Of a DNA stretch of 64,000 nt, positions 42,829 to 54,208 are shown one piece after another (position 1 is the stretch's first letter; each line of letters opens with the position of its first letter). Below the pieces are notes generated by a model. The model worked only from the letters and a program-made list of their open reading frames with translations. It did not search any database and was not told the DNA's origin. Location of the stretch: contig CM051019.1 in NCBI GenBank assembly GCA_027704905.1, positions 23,735,038-23,799,037 of the forward strand, in the 5' to 3' direction. Position numbers and translations under genes: made by a program. Source of the DNA: Muraenolepis orangiensis (lineage: Eukaryota > Chordata > Actinopteri > Gadiformes > Muraenolepididae).

Positions 42829-43056
42829 TTTAGGGAGAGAGGCGGCGTTACGGATCCGATCCACCATCTCCTGGCCCTCGGGGCGCACGTTGGCGACGTG
42901 CGTCCACATGCGCTCCCAGGTGGGGCTCTTGATGGGGAAGCCGGCGCGGTTCATGTAGACCAGAGCCCCGTCGCCCTCCTCCTCCTCCTCCTCCTCCTCC
43001 TCCTCCTCCTCCTCCTCCTCCTCCTCCTCCTCCTCCTCCTCCTCCTCCTCCTCCTC
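42829..43056 (-). pseudogene. Vasohibin-like exon (tubulin carboxypeptidase family), orphan
   Basis: The minus-strand frame reads a run of about 27 Glu, then GDGALVYMNRAGFPIKSPTW, ERMWTHVANVRPEGQEMVDR and IRNAASLPK, followed by an excellent splice donor (AAA/GTAAGA). The NR-GFPI...TWERMW-HVA--P-G...IR-A---PK pattern is that of the N-terminal region of vasohibins, enzymes that remove the C-terminal tyrosine of alpha-tubulin. The catalytic Cys/His exons are not found anywhere downstream in this window. Upstream the exon abuts, at the end of the GAG array, a dispersed repeat (43057 onward) that recurs at 56690. So this is either the 5' exon of a gene with a very long first intron, or a detached, dead exon. 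No start codon clearly of its own is visible. Confidence 0.6.
42976..43056. repeat. (CTC)n array, 81 bp, encoding poly-Glu on minus
   Basis: A pure CTC run in frame with the vasohibin-like exon. Vasohibins often carry an acidic stretch here, so the array may be an expanded coding repeat. Confidence 0.95.
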
Positions 43057-44290
43057 ATACGTATGATCTATTTTGCAGTTTGTATTTAGTTTAAATGGAT
43101 ATTGATGCACGGATATTAAAGTGTTATTCCGTACATTTGGAAGGCAATACCGTCGTTAGGCCTACTGAACATAAGTATAAATCAATATATTCTATAATTG
43201 ATATATTATATTATATTATATATATGATATATTATGTCAGGGCATATGAACAAAGTAAACACAGGGCATTTAGTAGCAGACATCTTTAATATAAAGCTCA
43301 TCAAATCAATTACAATCAACACTTAATACAATTTTACATACGGATAAAATGGAAGATGTGTCATGTCGATGACAAAGAAACTTAACACACATAATAAAGC
43401 ATGTATTCAATATGAAATAATGGATATTAAATAAGAACAGGTATTGAACTACTTTTCACTGTCCCGTCAGTTGGCGCCCTCTAGAGGCCATCTAAATACT
43501 GGCCTTTTCATCATATAAGGAGAGAGCAGCTTACTGTGTTGATCCCAGTCATCAATGAAGTAGGCTGCTGAAATTCACTTATCACTTATGATTTGGAACT
43601 ATAATTGAAGCATTACATATCATATCAAGTGATTGTTCATGTTTTCGAACAAATCAACAAATCATCACATTGACATCTATATTCACACATATTACATCGC
43701 ACAATGTTCACATATTGTTGCGTTGTTGTCTGCTTCAGTTTGCTATGTTTCTAGATGCTAACACAACAGGAACCATGATTCTCCCGTCATGCTCATATCT
43801 ACACAAACAATATGCAATACTAAAGCTGCACAGACTCCACAGATTATAACATTATTCTAATATTATATTATTATATCATTGTGTTGTCGATGTATCTTTT
43901 ATACTTCAGTTTTAGATGGATACTCCCTTCGTACTTTTCCTTCGTCTCATAGACGTAAACCAACTTTTGAAACTCAAACTCCATCCAACCGTAACAATGT
44001 TCCAAATTATTTAGAGCCAGCAATCTTATGGAAAAACGTTTAAAACATTTTTTGGAAAATGTTCAAGTCAGTTCAAGTCGCAATTTCTTCAGAAAACTGC
44101 CTTTTTTCTGGTGAAGTTGTGTAAGTGGTAGTTAGCGATAATTAGCGGTATATCACTCTTTTTGCACTTTTTTCGCAGCTCATATAAAAAAGCATTGAGC
44201 AGTTATTGACAAAAACATCGTGTTCACACACATGATGGTTAATATTATCAACAAGTTTTTTTTGTTGTTGCTATTTTCATACAATTGATA

Positions 44291-44291
<1 letters not shown>
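43057..44291 (+). repeat. Triplet-repeat family, 5' portion, copy 2
   Basis: About 1.2 kb with clear homology to 56690-57324: shared blocks include cagtttgtatttagtttaaa, atgtcagggcatatgaacaa, ataatggatattaaataaga and ggcgccctctagaggccatc. This copy has an extra 550 bp (about 43560-44080) absent from the other. No open frame of note. Confidence 0.85.
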
Positions 44292-45235
<944 letters not shown>

Positions 45236-45266
45236 TTTTTTCATTTTGCTGATGATTTCACTATAT

Positions 45267-45297
45267 AGACCGCTCTACCTCCTGAGCTATACTGCCG
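45267..45297 (-). mobile_element. Inverted SINE head fragment
   Basis: The complement reads ggcagtatagctcaggaggt plus agagcggtct, matching the first 30 bases of the SINE at 45364 in opposite orientation, 66 bp away. This creates a short inverted repeat. Confidence 0.75.
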
Positions 45298-45363
45298 TTA
45301 AGGGACATGATACAGTATATCGAGGCCAAGGAGTCTGGAAAGCGCTCGGCATCGCGCTTCCTT

Positions 45364-45607
45364 GGCGGCAGTATAGCTCAGGAGGTAAAGCGGTCGCCTC
45401 ACAACCGAAAGGTCGCTGGTTCGATCCCCGGCTCCTCCTAGCAAAAACTGTCGAGGTGTCCTTGAGCAGTTAACCCTAACTGCTCCTGACGTGCTGGCTG
45501 TCTCCTTGGCTGACTCCGCTGTCGGTGTATGAATGGGTGATGTGAGGCATGACTTGTAAAGCGCTTTGGATAAAAGCGCTATATAAAAGCCAGCATTATT
45601 ATTATTA
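45364..45607 (+). mobile_element. tRNA-derived SINE
   Basis: The head has Pol III box A (tagctcaggagg) and box B (ggttcgatccc) at tRNA-like spacing (ggcagtatagctcag ... ggtcgctggttcgatccccg). The body follows, then the tail cgctttggataaaagcgcta plus tataaaagccagc with att repeats. This is a common fish SINE architecture, mobilised by a LINE sharing the tail. It is not a functional tRNA gene: the head lacks a terminating T run and is followed by the SINE body. Confidence 0.88.
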
Positions 45608-45639
45608 CTCGACCCTCAGAGCACGGATGCGGTCAGTCG

Positions 45640-46715
45640 TTTGAATCTGTGAAGTTTGAAGGTGGGCCACGGCAAGTTGCGCGCCAGACGCACCGAGTTA
45701 TGGTAAGAACTGCCGCAAGTGTGGCTGCCAGAACCACCTCGACAAGCTGTGACTGGGGGGCCGACCGACTGGTCCCCCGTCTGAGGAGACCGACGGGATG
45801 TACGACGAGCAGACCGCAGCCTTCGTCGAGTTATGCACAGTCACCATGGCCAGTGCGAACGATGAGTTACGCACACTCCCCCTCACTCACCACCTGTACA
45901 TGTGCAATAAGTGGATGAAACGTGTGTCCAGCCTGCAGAGAAGAGCTAAAAGAGAAGCACTACAGAAACATTTACTCAGAATGTACGCTCAGAGCACATT
46001 CAATACGTGCCCACACCAGCCCCTACCGAGAATGACCGGCCCGCCACTATGTCTTATGCTCGATAAGGATGTGACACCGGTTGCCTATCACACACTAGTC
46101 ACACTACCATCCCCGTGGCCATACACTGGCAAGACGAGGTGAAAGCAGGCCTCGACCAGGACGTTTGTCTCGGCATGTTGGAGGAAGTACCCATCGGTAC
46201 GCCAGTAACATGGGTTCTTCCAGGTGTCACCGCATGGTAATCTGCGCAAAAAAGAAGGGCAAGCCGCAACGCACCGTCGACTTCTAGGCCTTGAACAAGC
46301 ATGTGTTCCGCGAGACCCACCACACCCAATCCCCGTTCCACCAGGTGAGACGCGTACCCAACGGGATGCGCAAGACTGCGTTCGATGCATCGAACATTTA
46401 CCACAGCGTCCCACTTCATGAGGACGACCGCCACAAGACGACCTTCATCAATCCATGGGGGTGCTACCGGTACCTATCGGCCCCACAAGGGTATATGGCG
46501 CCAGGGGACAGTTACTCACGACGGTACGACGTGAGCACAAGATCGTCGCAGACGTTGGTGACAAGACAAAGTGCGTGGACGACACGCTACTATGGTCAGA
46601 TACGATTGAGGGGAGCTACTTCCATGCGGTGGAATTACTGGATATATGCGGCCAGAATGGAATCATCCTCAACACGGAGAAGTTCGTCTTCAACGCACCC
46701 ACGGTGGACTGGGGG
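45640..46715 (+). pseudogene. Gypsy-like polyprotein fragment (knuckle to reverse transcriptase)
   Basis: Broken plus-strand frames: a CRKCGCQNHLDKLC-like knuckle remnant near 45715, TAAFVELCTVTMASANDELR at 45810, then RT-like pieces RMVICAKKKGKPQRTVDF, LNKHVFRETHHTQSPFHQVR, YHSVPLHEDDRHKTTFINPW and CYRYLSAPQGYMAPGDSYSR (46210-46520), and CVDDTLLWSDTIEGSYFHAV (46572), where VDD stands at the catalytic palm. Multiple frameshifts. It ends abruptly at 46715 against a LINE 3' fragment. Confidence 0.7.
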
Positions 46716-46716
46716 T

Positions 46717-47117
46717 GTCCAGCTGGGGGTCCAGCTGGACTCCTTGTTGGTGGTGTCTGAGAGGAGGATGCTGCGCAAGCTGCGTAGTATCCTTGACAAC
46801 AACTCTCACCCTCTCCATCAGGTGCTGACCGCATACAGAAGCACCTTCAGCAACAGACTCATTCCACCCAGGTGTACCACAGAACGCCATAGGAAGTCCT
46901 TTCTTCCTGTGGCCATCAGACTCTATAATTCATCTACCTCGGGTCGTGAGAGGGACAGTGGAGACTCAGTGACCTGAGGCCAACGCACTGTTATTATTTT
47001 TTTACCTGTAAATACTTTCACTGTAATTTTGCACTGTAAATTCTATTTCACTTTTCACTTTTCACATTTCAGTATTCATCTGAAAAATAGTTATTTATTA
47101 GTCTTTTATTACTGCCA
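46717..47117 (+). pseudogene. Jockey-superfamily LINE 3' end (split)
   Basis: The frame SLLVVSERRMLRKLRSILDN, SHPLHQVLTAYRSTFSNRLI, PPRCTTERHRKSFLPVAIRL, then a stop at 46975. This is the C-terminus of the same LINE family as 22471-27591; here the tail missing from that copy is preserved. The 3' untranslated region is interrupted by an L2 fragment (47118-47735) and resumes at 47736-47958, ending in an (ATCTTGA) repeat. Confidence 0.85.
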
Positions 47118-47735
47118 ATTTACATTTACATTTACATTTAGGGCATTTGGCAGACGCTTTTATCCAAAGTGACTTACAAGGTGTACATTTGTTGAAGCAG
47201 ACAATAGCATAACGCTGAGGTACGCGAACATAAAAATAGAGCAGTTCACAAGCGTTCATATTAACAAGATGAATAACACAATTTCGTACTGCCAGGTCAC
47301 CTGCTTAAGTAGCTGTGATAAGAGCGTGTTATCAACATTGAGGATATACACTTGCTACAATATACAACATGCTAAGAGCTATTAATGTCAGGATTTAAGC
47401 AAGTTAGGGGTTCACAAAGGAGAAGGAGGGTTCATGGAAAGTCCAGGTGGCCTCTGAACAGGTGGGTCTTGAGTCTCTTGCGGAAGCTGGCGAGGGACTC
47501 TGCCGTCCTGACATGAGACGGGAGTTCATTCCACCACTGTGGAGCCAGAGCCGTGAAGAGCTGGTTCTTGGAAGAACAATGCTTGCCTGTCATCAGTGAA
47601 GGTCGAACAAGTCGCCTGGCAGAAGTTGAGCGGAGCGCTCTGGCTGGGATGTAGGGCTTGACCAACACCTGGAGGTAGGCTGGGGCAGTTCCATTGACTG
47701 CCCTAAAGGTCAGCACCAGAGTTTGCACTATACGT
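47118..47735 (-). pseudogene. L2/Maui-like LINE C-terminal fragment
   Basis: The minus-strand frame TLVLTFRAVNGTAPAYLQVL, VKPYIPARALRSTSARRLVR, APQWWNELPSHVRTAESLAS and FRKRLKTHLFRGHLDFP ends at 47435. The 3' terminus has tttagggcatttggcagacg plus the (tttaca)n repeat. It is inserted inside the 3' untranslated region of the plus-strand LINE. Confidence 0.88.
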
Positions 47736-47958
47736 GATCATTTGAATTATTTATTAGTATTTTATCTGTCTATACATTTAGATTTCATTCAGATTTCATT
47801 TAGTTATATTTTGTTTATACTAGTTTAGTTTAGTTTGTTGTTATTTCGTTTTTAGGTATTGTATATTTGTGTGTGCATTTATTCCCCCTGTTTCAACTGT
47901 TGCACCTTAATTTCCCTCGGGATAAATGAAGTTATCTTGAATCTTGAATCTTGAACAA
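47736..47958 (+). mobile_element. LINE 3' untranslated region and tail (split)
   Basis: Complement of the 3' end at 22471-22640: shared tacatttagatttcattcag, ttccctcgggataaatgaag and the terminal ttgaatcttgaatcttgaa. Confidence 0.85.
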
Positions 47959-49273
47959 TACGCTACTGGCTGCCAGTCGCCGTCATGCAGCTGTAGCAGT
48001 TTGCAACCGATGCCAGAGCTGCTGGTGTCAGCTGAAACGGCTGTAGCTCGATTGGCATCGTAGAATTTCAGGACTGGAGTGGTATACAGAATGTCCTTGA
48101 TGCGCTGGAACGCCTCTTGCTGGGTGTGGTCCCACGTCCAAGCAGTCTGTGTCCTTAACAGTTCGTACAGTGGCTGGCCCACTTTAGACAGCTTGGGAAT
48201 GTACTTGCCCAGGTAATTGAACATGCCCAGAACAGGCCTTAGCTCTGGGACGTTCTGTGGAGGTGGAAGCTCACGGATTGCTATCACTTTTTCAGGATCA
48301 GGCCTAACGCCGGATTTATCGATCAATTGGCCCAGGAAGTGGAGCTGGCTCTGTCTCAGCCTGCACTTTTCTCGGTTCAGCTTCAAGCCGGTTGACTCCT
48401 CTCCAACACCTTGCTGAGGTGCTGGTCGTGCTGCTCCGGGGTGTCTCCATACACCAGTATATCATCCATGTATACAGCTGCTCCTTCAACACCAGTCAGA
48501 GTCTCAGTCATTTTCCGTTGGAATATTTCTGGTGCACTTGTGATCCCAAATGGGAGACGTTTGAAGGAGTATCTCCCAAAGGGTGTGATGAAAGTAGTTA
48601 ATCTGCTACTTTCTGGGAGTAGAGGTATCTGCCAAAAGCCTGAGGCTGCGTCTAGTGATGAAAATATGGTTGCCCCACTCAGCTTTGCAGTGATTTCCTC
48701 TGCAGTAGGAATAACATACCTCTCTCTCTTTACAGCTTTGTTTAACTTTTTCAAGTCCACGCAGATGCGTACTTTGTCACTTCTTCGTTTTGGAACTGGC
48801 ACCAGTGCGCACCAATCTGTGGGGTCTGTCTCTATGACACAGTTCTCCTCCATGCGCTGCAGCTCCTCCTTTACCTTTTCACGAGAGGCAAAGGGACCCT
48901 GCGCGCTGTGTTGAACGTTCTCTTTTAACCAGATTTTCACTGGTTCTGTTTTAAGAGTTCCATGTTCTCCAAACACATTGTGGACTTCTTCAATGCGCTT
49001 TACTAGCCCCATTTCAGAGTCTGTGGCTCTGCATAGCAGATTGCCAGTCCGGCCACAGATAACATACACTGGGAATGAATATGGCTTTCCTTTATATGTT
49101 AAGCTGACTCTAAATTTCCCCAGACAGTCTAACTGACCACCAGGACTGCACAGTGCAGAGTGGTGAATGTCTCTTCACCCATGATATTTGCATCTGCACC
49201 AGTGTCAATTTGAAATGTAACTGGTGTTGCTCAAATAAGGAGCTGCAATGCGTCGGTCAAACACTTCTGACAC
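47959..49273 (-). pseudogene. Gypsy fragment: protease to RNase H, gag and integrase missing
   Basis: On the minus strand, from 49273: a primer-site-like TGGTGTCAGAAGTG, the end of a protease region (IDTGADANIMGEE), then GEHGTLKTEPVKIWLKENVQ, RICVDLKKLNKAVKRERYVI, SSLDAASGFWQIPLLPESSR and the catalytic AAVYMDDILVYGDTPEQ. A frameshift at 48385 is followed by EKCRLRQSQLHFLGQLIDKS and RNase H-like VSADTSSSGIGCKLLQ. It is truncated at 47958 by the LINE tail. It is the same subfamily as 51720-54617, and retains the RT which that copy has lost. Sequence 49274-49400 is probably its LTR. Confidence 0.85.
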
Positions 49274-49411
49274 CATGTAAAGATTTCAATGTCCAGACAA
49301 TCTTAATTAAACAGGAGTTTACTATAAGAATAATGATTCAGCATCCAAGCACAAAATACACATGTGTTACCTTGCAAGCACCACGTGAAAAAACCCGAAA
49401 CATCATTATGT

Positions 49412-49840
49412 CAGGGGTTCCCAACCGCCGGGCCGCGGACCGGTACCGGGCCGTGGAGGTGTTACTGCCGGGCCGCGAAACGGCTGTGTGTTTATCATCA
49501 TATTTGACTCAAATAATTTGAGTATAGGTGAACGGCGGGAGGTATAATCTATATATAGAGATTATATATATAATATAATCTGTATATATAGATTATATAG
49601 CGGTATATATGGGCGGTATAATCTATATATATAGATTTAATATATATCGGCGGCATAACGAGAGACTTTCAGTTGCACGCGCTACTAAAGAGACTACGCG
49701 CTAGTGATGTGTCGGTCGCGAACGAGCCGGCTCAAAGAGTCGGCTCTTTTAAGTGAACGACGGGAGTCGGCTCGCACCCACGTGCTCCGCGTACATGCGC
49801 GGAGCACATGACAACCGGTCCGCGAAAATTGACAACCGGT
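49412..49840. mobile_element. hAT-type terminus and palindromic AT/GC elements
   Basis: It begins CAGGGGTTCCCAACCGCCGG then gccgcggaccggtaccgggc, a hAT end common in vertebrates. The matching right end is missing. 49545-49650 is a nest of tatatata palindromes (aatctatatatagagattat and relatives). 49722-49770 contains the palindrome gagccggctcaaagagtcgg plus ctcttt. Confidence 0.6.
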
Positions 49841-50131
49841 CTATATAGTGAAATCCTTCCCTCATCTCTCTCTAGTAGTTCAATGTAGAGGACTATATAG
49901 TAAAACCCTTCACTCATTCTCTACTCCCTCTCTAGTAGTTCAATATAGAGGACTATATAGTGAAATCCTTTCCTCACTCCATACCCCCTCCTCCATCTCT
50001 TGTAGTTTAATGTAGAGGACTATATAGTGAAATCCTTCCCTCATTTCCTACTCTCTCTCTAGTAGTTCAATGTAGAGGGCTATATAGTGAAATACTTCCC
50101 TCATTCCCTACTCCCTTCTCCATCTCTAGTA
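49840..50131. repeat. Minisatellite, about 60-65 bp unit, 4.5 copies
   Basis: Each unit contains agtagttcaatgtagaggac, then tatatagtgaaatccttccc and a CT-rich spacer. Copies differ at 10-15 percent of positions. Confidence 0.9.
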
Positions 50132-50134
50132 GTT

Positions 50135-50239
50135 TGCCTTGCTCAAGGGCACTTAGGCAGTAACCTGGTTTCCGGGTTTTGAACCGGCGACCTTGCGGCT
50201 CCCAAGCCAAGTCCTTATCCACTGAGCTACTGCCCCCCC
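50135..50239 (-). mobile_element. tRNA-derived SINE head
   Basis: The complement reads ggggcagtagctcagtggat, then aaggacttggcttgggagcc and cgccggttcaaaacccggaa: box A (tagctcagtgg) and box B (ggttcaaaacc) at tRNA spacing. It is followed by a body (tgcccttgagcaaggc) and truncated. Another fish SINE family, not a tRNA gene. Confidence 0.8.
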
Positions 50240-50242
50240 TAC

Positions 50243-50681
50243 TGTTACGGTGGTTGACGGGGGCGTGGCCAAGGCGGGCTTTGGCGGCGCTCACACACAT
50301 TGCCGATAATGATAATCACCTCACCGGGGGGTATATATACCCTGGTGTCCTGTTACTTCGGGGTTAGGTCATACGTTGTACTTTGTACTCTGGACGGAAT
50401 CGTTACTCCGATGTCCCAGTATCCAGACTCCTCGCCTCTCCCGCACTACTCTCCGGTCTAATACCTGTCGCTACTCCGACCTCCCAGTATCCAGACCCCT
50501 CGGACTACTCGCCTGTCTAATACCTGTCTACCACTCCGCTGATCGACTTCCCGCTATCCAGACCCCTGGCCTGTCCCCGATCACTCTCTGTTGTGTCAGT
50601 TGCAAATAAAGCTTCACGTTATCGCTTCACTTTGCCGTTGGTCTGCGTTCTGGGTCCAACCAAAACTACCCCCTTGTGACA
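50243..50681 (+). mobile_element. Solo Gypsy LTR, 439 bp
   Basis: Ends TGTTACGG and TTGTGACA. TATA-like gtatatatac at 50331-50340, AATAAA at 50605-50610. A plus-strand relative of the LTRs at 9797 and 21938 (shared ggtggttgacgggggcgtgg, ctccggtc...ctgtcgctactccgacctcc blocks). No internal sequence and no clear target duplication. Confidence 0.82.
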
Positions 50682-51099
50682 CCGTGGCTCATTTAAAATA
50701 TTAAATGGAATATGGCTCGTTTGCATTCTTCAGTCCAGTGGCGGCTTCACTGGTCCCATTGAGTGAAAAGCTGTTCCTATCCTAGTTAAGTTCAAAATGT
50801 ATGACAGTATTTGTGATGTGTTAATAATTGAGTAATAATAATAATAATAATTAAGTTACCATTGTAGGTCGCTTTGGACAAAAGCGTTTGCTAAATTATG
50901 CATTTTTTTATACAAATATCTAACAGTTAGTAGCCCATTCCATGTGTTAATAAGCCCAATAAGTTTATTCACACAGGCTACATATCACGCTTCCTGTAAT
51001 TCCTGTAATACCGTTTCCTTACCCCTCCCTTTAAACAGGGCTGTGATTAGGGAGCACCATCCCGACTTACAACCAACATTGGGAACTTCTGCTCTGAGA

Positions 51100-51247
51100 A
51101 GGAGCTGCTAGATGGACTGCAGTACCTTTACAGACCACCACTAATAACTGTAGAACCGGGTAGAACACGGCTGCTTTAATACAGTTTGTGGCCTCCTTAT
51201 ATTGTTCAGTATGCGGCCCCCAATGAATACAGTTTGGACACCCCTGC
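51100..51247. mobile_element. hAT terminal fragment
   Basis: Ends gtttggacacccctg at 51247, complement of a CAGGGGTGTCCAAAC hAT terminus, preceded by tatgcggcccccaatgaata. The other end is not seen. A SINE/L2-like tail (gtcgctttggacaaaagcgt) lies at 50869-50888. Confidence 0.6.
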
Positions 51248-51621
51248 TCTAGTGGTTAAACACGTGCTATGGCATATGTGACCTCTGATTGGCTGATAAT
51301 AGAGACAGCGGTCACCTGCTGATGAAGCCTCGACGCACCTGTCCTCCGCTTCATAGAAACTGAATTAAACAGGAGGACAGGGGAGCCGGCAGCACTGAGG
51401 TAAGACCTGAACACATTGGTTGGAAGGCCGTGTGGAGGGCGGTGGGTTCTCCTTTAATACAGAAGGCAGCTCTGCTAGCATTGATGTGCTCCGTGTGGAT
51501 GGTTTTAATTCTATCCTCTACACTACGGAGCAACACAGTAAACAGACAACAGACATCCAGTCCCCCGGACCACCGATACAACCCAATACTCCTGGTCGTC
51601 CTCTGGGGTCTTTAAACTCAC

Positions 51622-51650
51622 AATGCACTCTTCAGCAGCCATCTTGTTTC
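51622..51650 (-). pseudogene. Receptor cytoplasmic exon, paralog B
   Basis: A 29-bp exon-like block aligned with 61354-61382: identical length, acceptor tag, donor ATT/GTGAGT. It encodes NKMAAEECI, against NKTPEDTAI in the other. The intron beyond also aligns (tgtttccatggtg). The transmembrane exon expected about 85 bp away is not present; a Gypsy element occupies that position (51720). Confidence 0.5.
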
Positions 51651-51942
51651 CTAGTGAAGGGGAAAACACAGTGTTTCCATGGTGTTATAGAGGTGTGTGG
51701 GGGGGGGGGGGGGTAGATGTGTCATATGTGTTTACACTCTGTCCCTTTAAGCAACAGGTTTTGCTTCCGGCTACGTCACCATATAAGCAGCACCTGCGAC
51801 AAGCCGGCCGGTGTTGAACAAAGCACGAGTGTAATTGTTTGTATGAAGTTGCGATTCAAATAAAGACCGCAAGCAGAAACCTCCGTGTGATCATTTCACT
51901 ACATGGTGTCAGAAGTGGCCAGTGAGTCACCACGCTGGAGGA

Positions 51943-52930
51943 ATGGCCAAGTTTAACCGCACATCAAGTTTTTCTTTTGACAAACCTACGGAGTTTTCAA
52001 CGCTATAGGACTGCGACCAAACTGGATAAAGAAGGTGGACAGGTGCAGGTGAGCTGTCTAATTTATGCCATGGGCAGCGAAGCGGAAAACATTTTCAAGT
52101 CTTTTAAGTTTGAAGACGAAGACGTTGAGAATGACTTTACTACCGTCGTGGGAAACTTTGATGACTATTTTTTCCCACGGCGGAACGTTATCCACGAAAG
52201 GGCGTGTTTCTACCAACGTGTCCAGCGGCCGGGGGAGAAGGCAGAAGGTTTCATCAGAGCCTTATATGATTTATCTGAGCACTGTGAGTTTGGGAAATGT
52301 CGAGAGGAGAACATCGGCGATCGCATCGTTGTCGGGATGTTGGATAAAGAGCTCTCACGCAAACTACAGCTGATGGCAGATCTTTCGCTGGCGGTGACGA
52401 TACAGACCATCAGACAATCTGAGGAGGTCACGGCACAAGTGAACATGCAGGGAGATGCTGCCGGATCCGTACAAGAAGTACAATATAAAAAGAAATTTAA
52501 GAACTGGAAACAAGGTGATAAGTCAAAAGATAATAAATGGGGAGGACATACAAGGAAATGTGGCAAATGTGGGAAAGCACGGCATGACAAAGAAGAAAGG
52601 TGCCCTGCAGGGAAAGCGACATGCCATAAATGTCATAAAGTCGGACATTGGGCTAGAGTGTGTCGCAGTGGCAGGTCAGTGGAAGAGGTTACCGAGCCAG
52701 AGGAAGCTAGGCAGCAGACCTCTTATTTTTTAGGTTCAGTTAGCAGTGCTAGTGAGATGAAGAAACAGTGGACTGTGCAGCTACATATGGATTCTACTCC
52801 AGTGCATTTCAAGATAGACACTGGAGCTGATGTCAACATAATAGCTGAGGACACGTTTCACATTCCACTGGACTGCCCGGGGGGCGAGCTACTGTGTCCT
52901 GGCCACTTCAACGTTACGGGCCAGCTATAA
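51943..52930 (+). pseudogene. Gypsy gag and protease start
   Basis: The ATG at 51943 (MAKFNRTSSFSFDKPTEFST) runs to a stop, and a frameshift leads into the long frame at 51977: RYRTATKLDKEGGQVQVSCL, YAMGSEAENIFKSFKF and FIRALYDLSEHCEFGKCREE. Two zinc knuckles (CGKCGKARHDKEERC and CHKCHKVGHWARVC) are followed by the protease site FKIDTGADVNIIAEDTF. It stops soon after. Only an early indel and the missing rest of the protease separate it from a normal frame. Confidence 0.85.
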
Positions 52931-53119
52931 GGGGAAGAAGTACCCAATCACAGCGTATGTAGTCCGGGGACACAGGGTCAACAATCTGCTCAGCCGGTCC
53001 CTGTCAGTTAGGATGAACCTGGTGAGGAGAGTAGATGAGGTAATGCAACCACACTACGGCAGCGACCACCTGCAGGCCTACGGGGAGCATGGCACGCTGC
53101 AAACCGAACCAGTAAAAAT

Positions 53120-54208
53120 ATGGTTGAAAGAGGGGGTCCAACCCTCCGCCATACACACTGCACGTCGAGTGCCTTTTCCCATGCTACAGAAGGTAAAAGA
53201 GAAACCGCAGCTGACAGCGAGCTACAGTCAGTCGTCAACCTCATAATAAGAGGATGGCCTGAACATAGGGCAAGCGTTCCATTAAATGTCAGGGAGTACA
53301 TTTCGGTGAAACATGAACTGTCGGAGGCTGATGGCTTAGTCATACGGGGAAATCGGATTGTTGTTCCAAGGCCATTGAGAGAGGAGATTCTCCAGAGGAT
53401 ACATGACGGACACCAAGGGCTCACAAAGTGCAGAGACAGAGCCAGCTCATCAGTTTGGTGGCCAGGGCTCTCAACAGAACTAAGGAACACTGTGATGTTG
53501 TGCCAGTCTTGTCAGGAACAAAAGCGGTCCCAGCAAAAGGAGCCGCTCATCTCCACGCCACTGCCTGATCGGCCTTGGGAAAGGATTGCCCTGGACCTCT
53601 GTGAACACAAAAAGCTAAACTACCTAGTGATCTCGGATTACTATTCCCGGTTCCTGGAGATACTACACCTGCCGTCCACAACCACCACTCAGGTTATTCA
53701 ACGAATGAAAGCAACCTTTGCTAGGTTTGGAATCCCGGATGAGGTGGTGAGCGACAACGGACCTCAATTCTCGAGTGGAGAATTCAAGGAGCTGGCAAGA
53801 CAGTTAGACTTTAGACACGTCACGTCAAGTCCCCACCATCCTCAGGGGAACGGTCATGCGGAGCGAGCGGTACAAACCGCAAAGAGAATCCTCCAGCAGG
53901 ACGACCCACTCATGGCTCTCATGTGCTACAGAGCCACTCCATGTATCACTACAGTGGTCAGTCCAGCAGAGCTACTGATGGGGAGGAAAATCAGAACGAC
54001 ACTCCCTACAATGGTGAGGAATCTTCGACCCAAGTGGCCCAACAGGAAGACTGTAAAGCAAAAGGATGCTGACGAGAAGGCCAAACAAGCCTTCTACTAC
54101 AACCGCCACCATGGGGCCAGACCTTTACCGCCTCTACAGCGAGGAGACATGGTCCACACCAAGCTGGATCAGGAAAAGGCTTGGACGACACCAGCGGTGG
54201 TTTTGTAG
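53120..54208 (+). pseudogene. Gypsy integrase after a reverse-transcriptase deletion
   Basis: 53010-53200 holds the RT lead-in (GEHGTLQTEPVKIWLKEG, RRVPFPMLQKVKE), which is joined directly to post-RNase H sequence, removing the whole RT-RNase H region. The integrase is otherwise well kept: HHCC (HDGHQGLTKC, CQSCQEQKRS), catalytic Asp (RIALDLCEHK), Asp (VSDNGPQFSSGEFKEL) and Glu (GNGHAERAVQTAKR). A TAG at 54206-54208 interrupts the frame; the C-terminal part (RRNRRHLRTVPTPRP ... TRSGRVIKPVRLIETI) continues to 54487. Confidence 0.88.

Noticed and set aside
45364..45440. Possible tRNA gene
   Set aside because: Box A and B are present, but the sequence continues into a SINE body and tail with no terminator.
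49840..50131. CRISPR-like array of evenly spaced repeats
   Set aside because: Both the repeat and the spacer are conserved between units, so it is a tandem minisatellite; the organism is a eukaryote.
50135..50239. Possible tRNA gene on the minus strand
   Set aside because: tRNA-like head of a SINE: extended 3' body and no clear acceptor-stem pairing.
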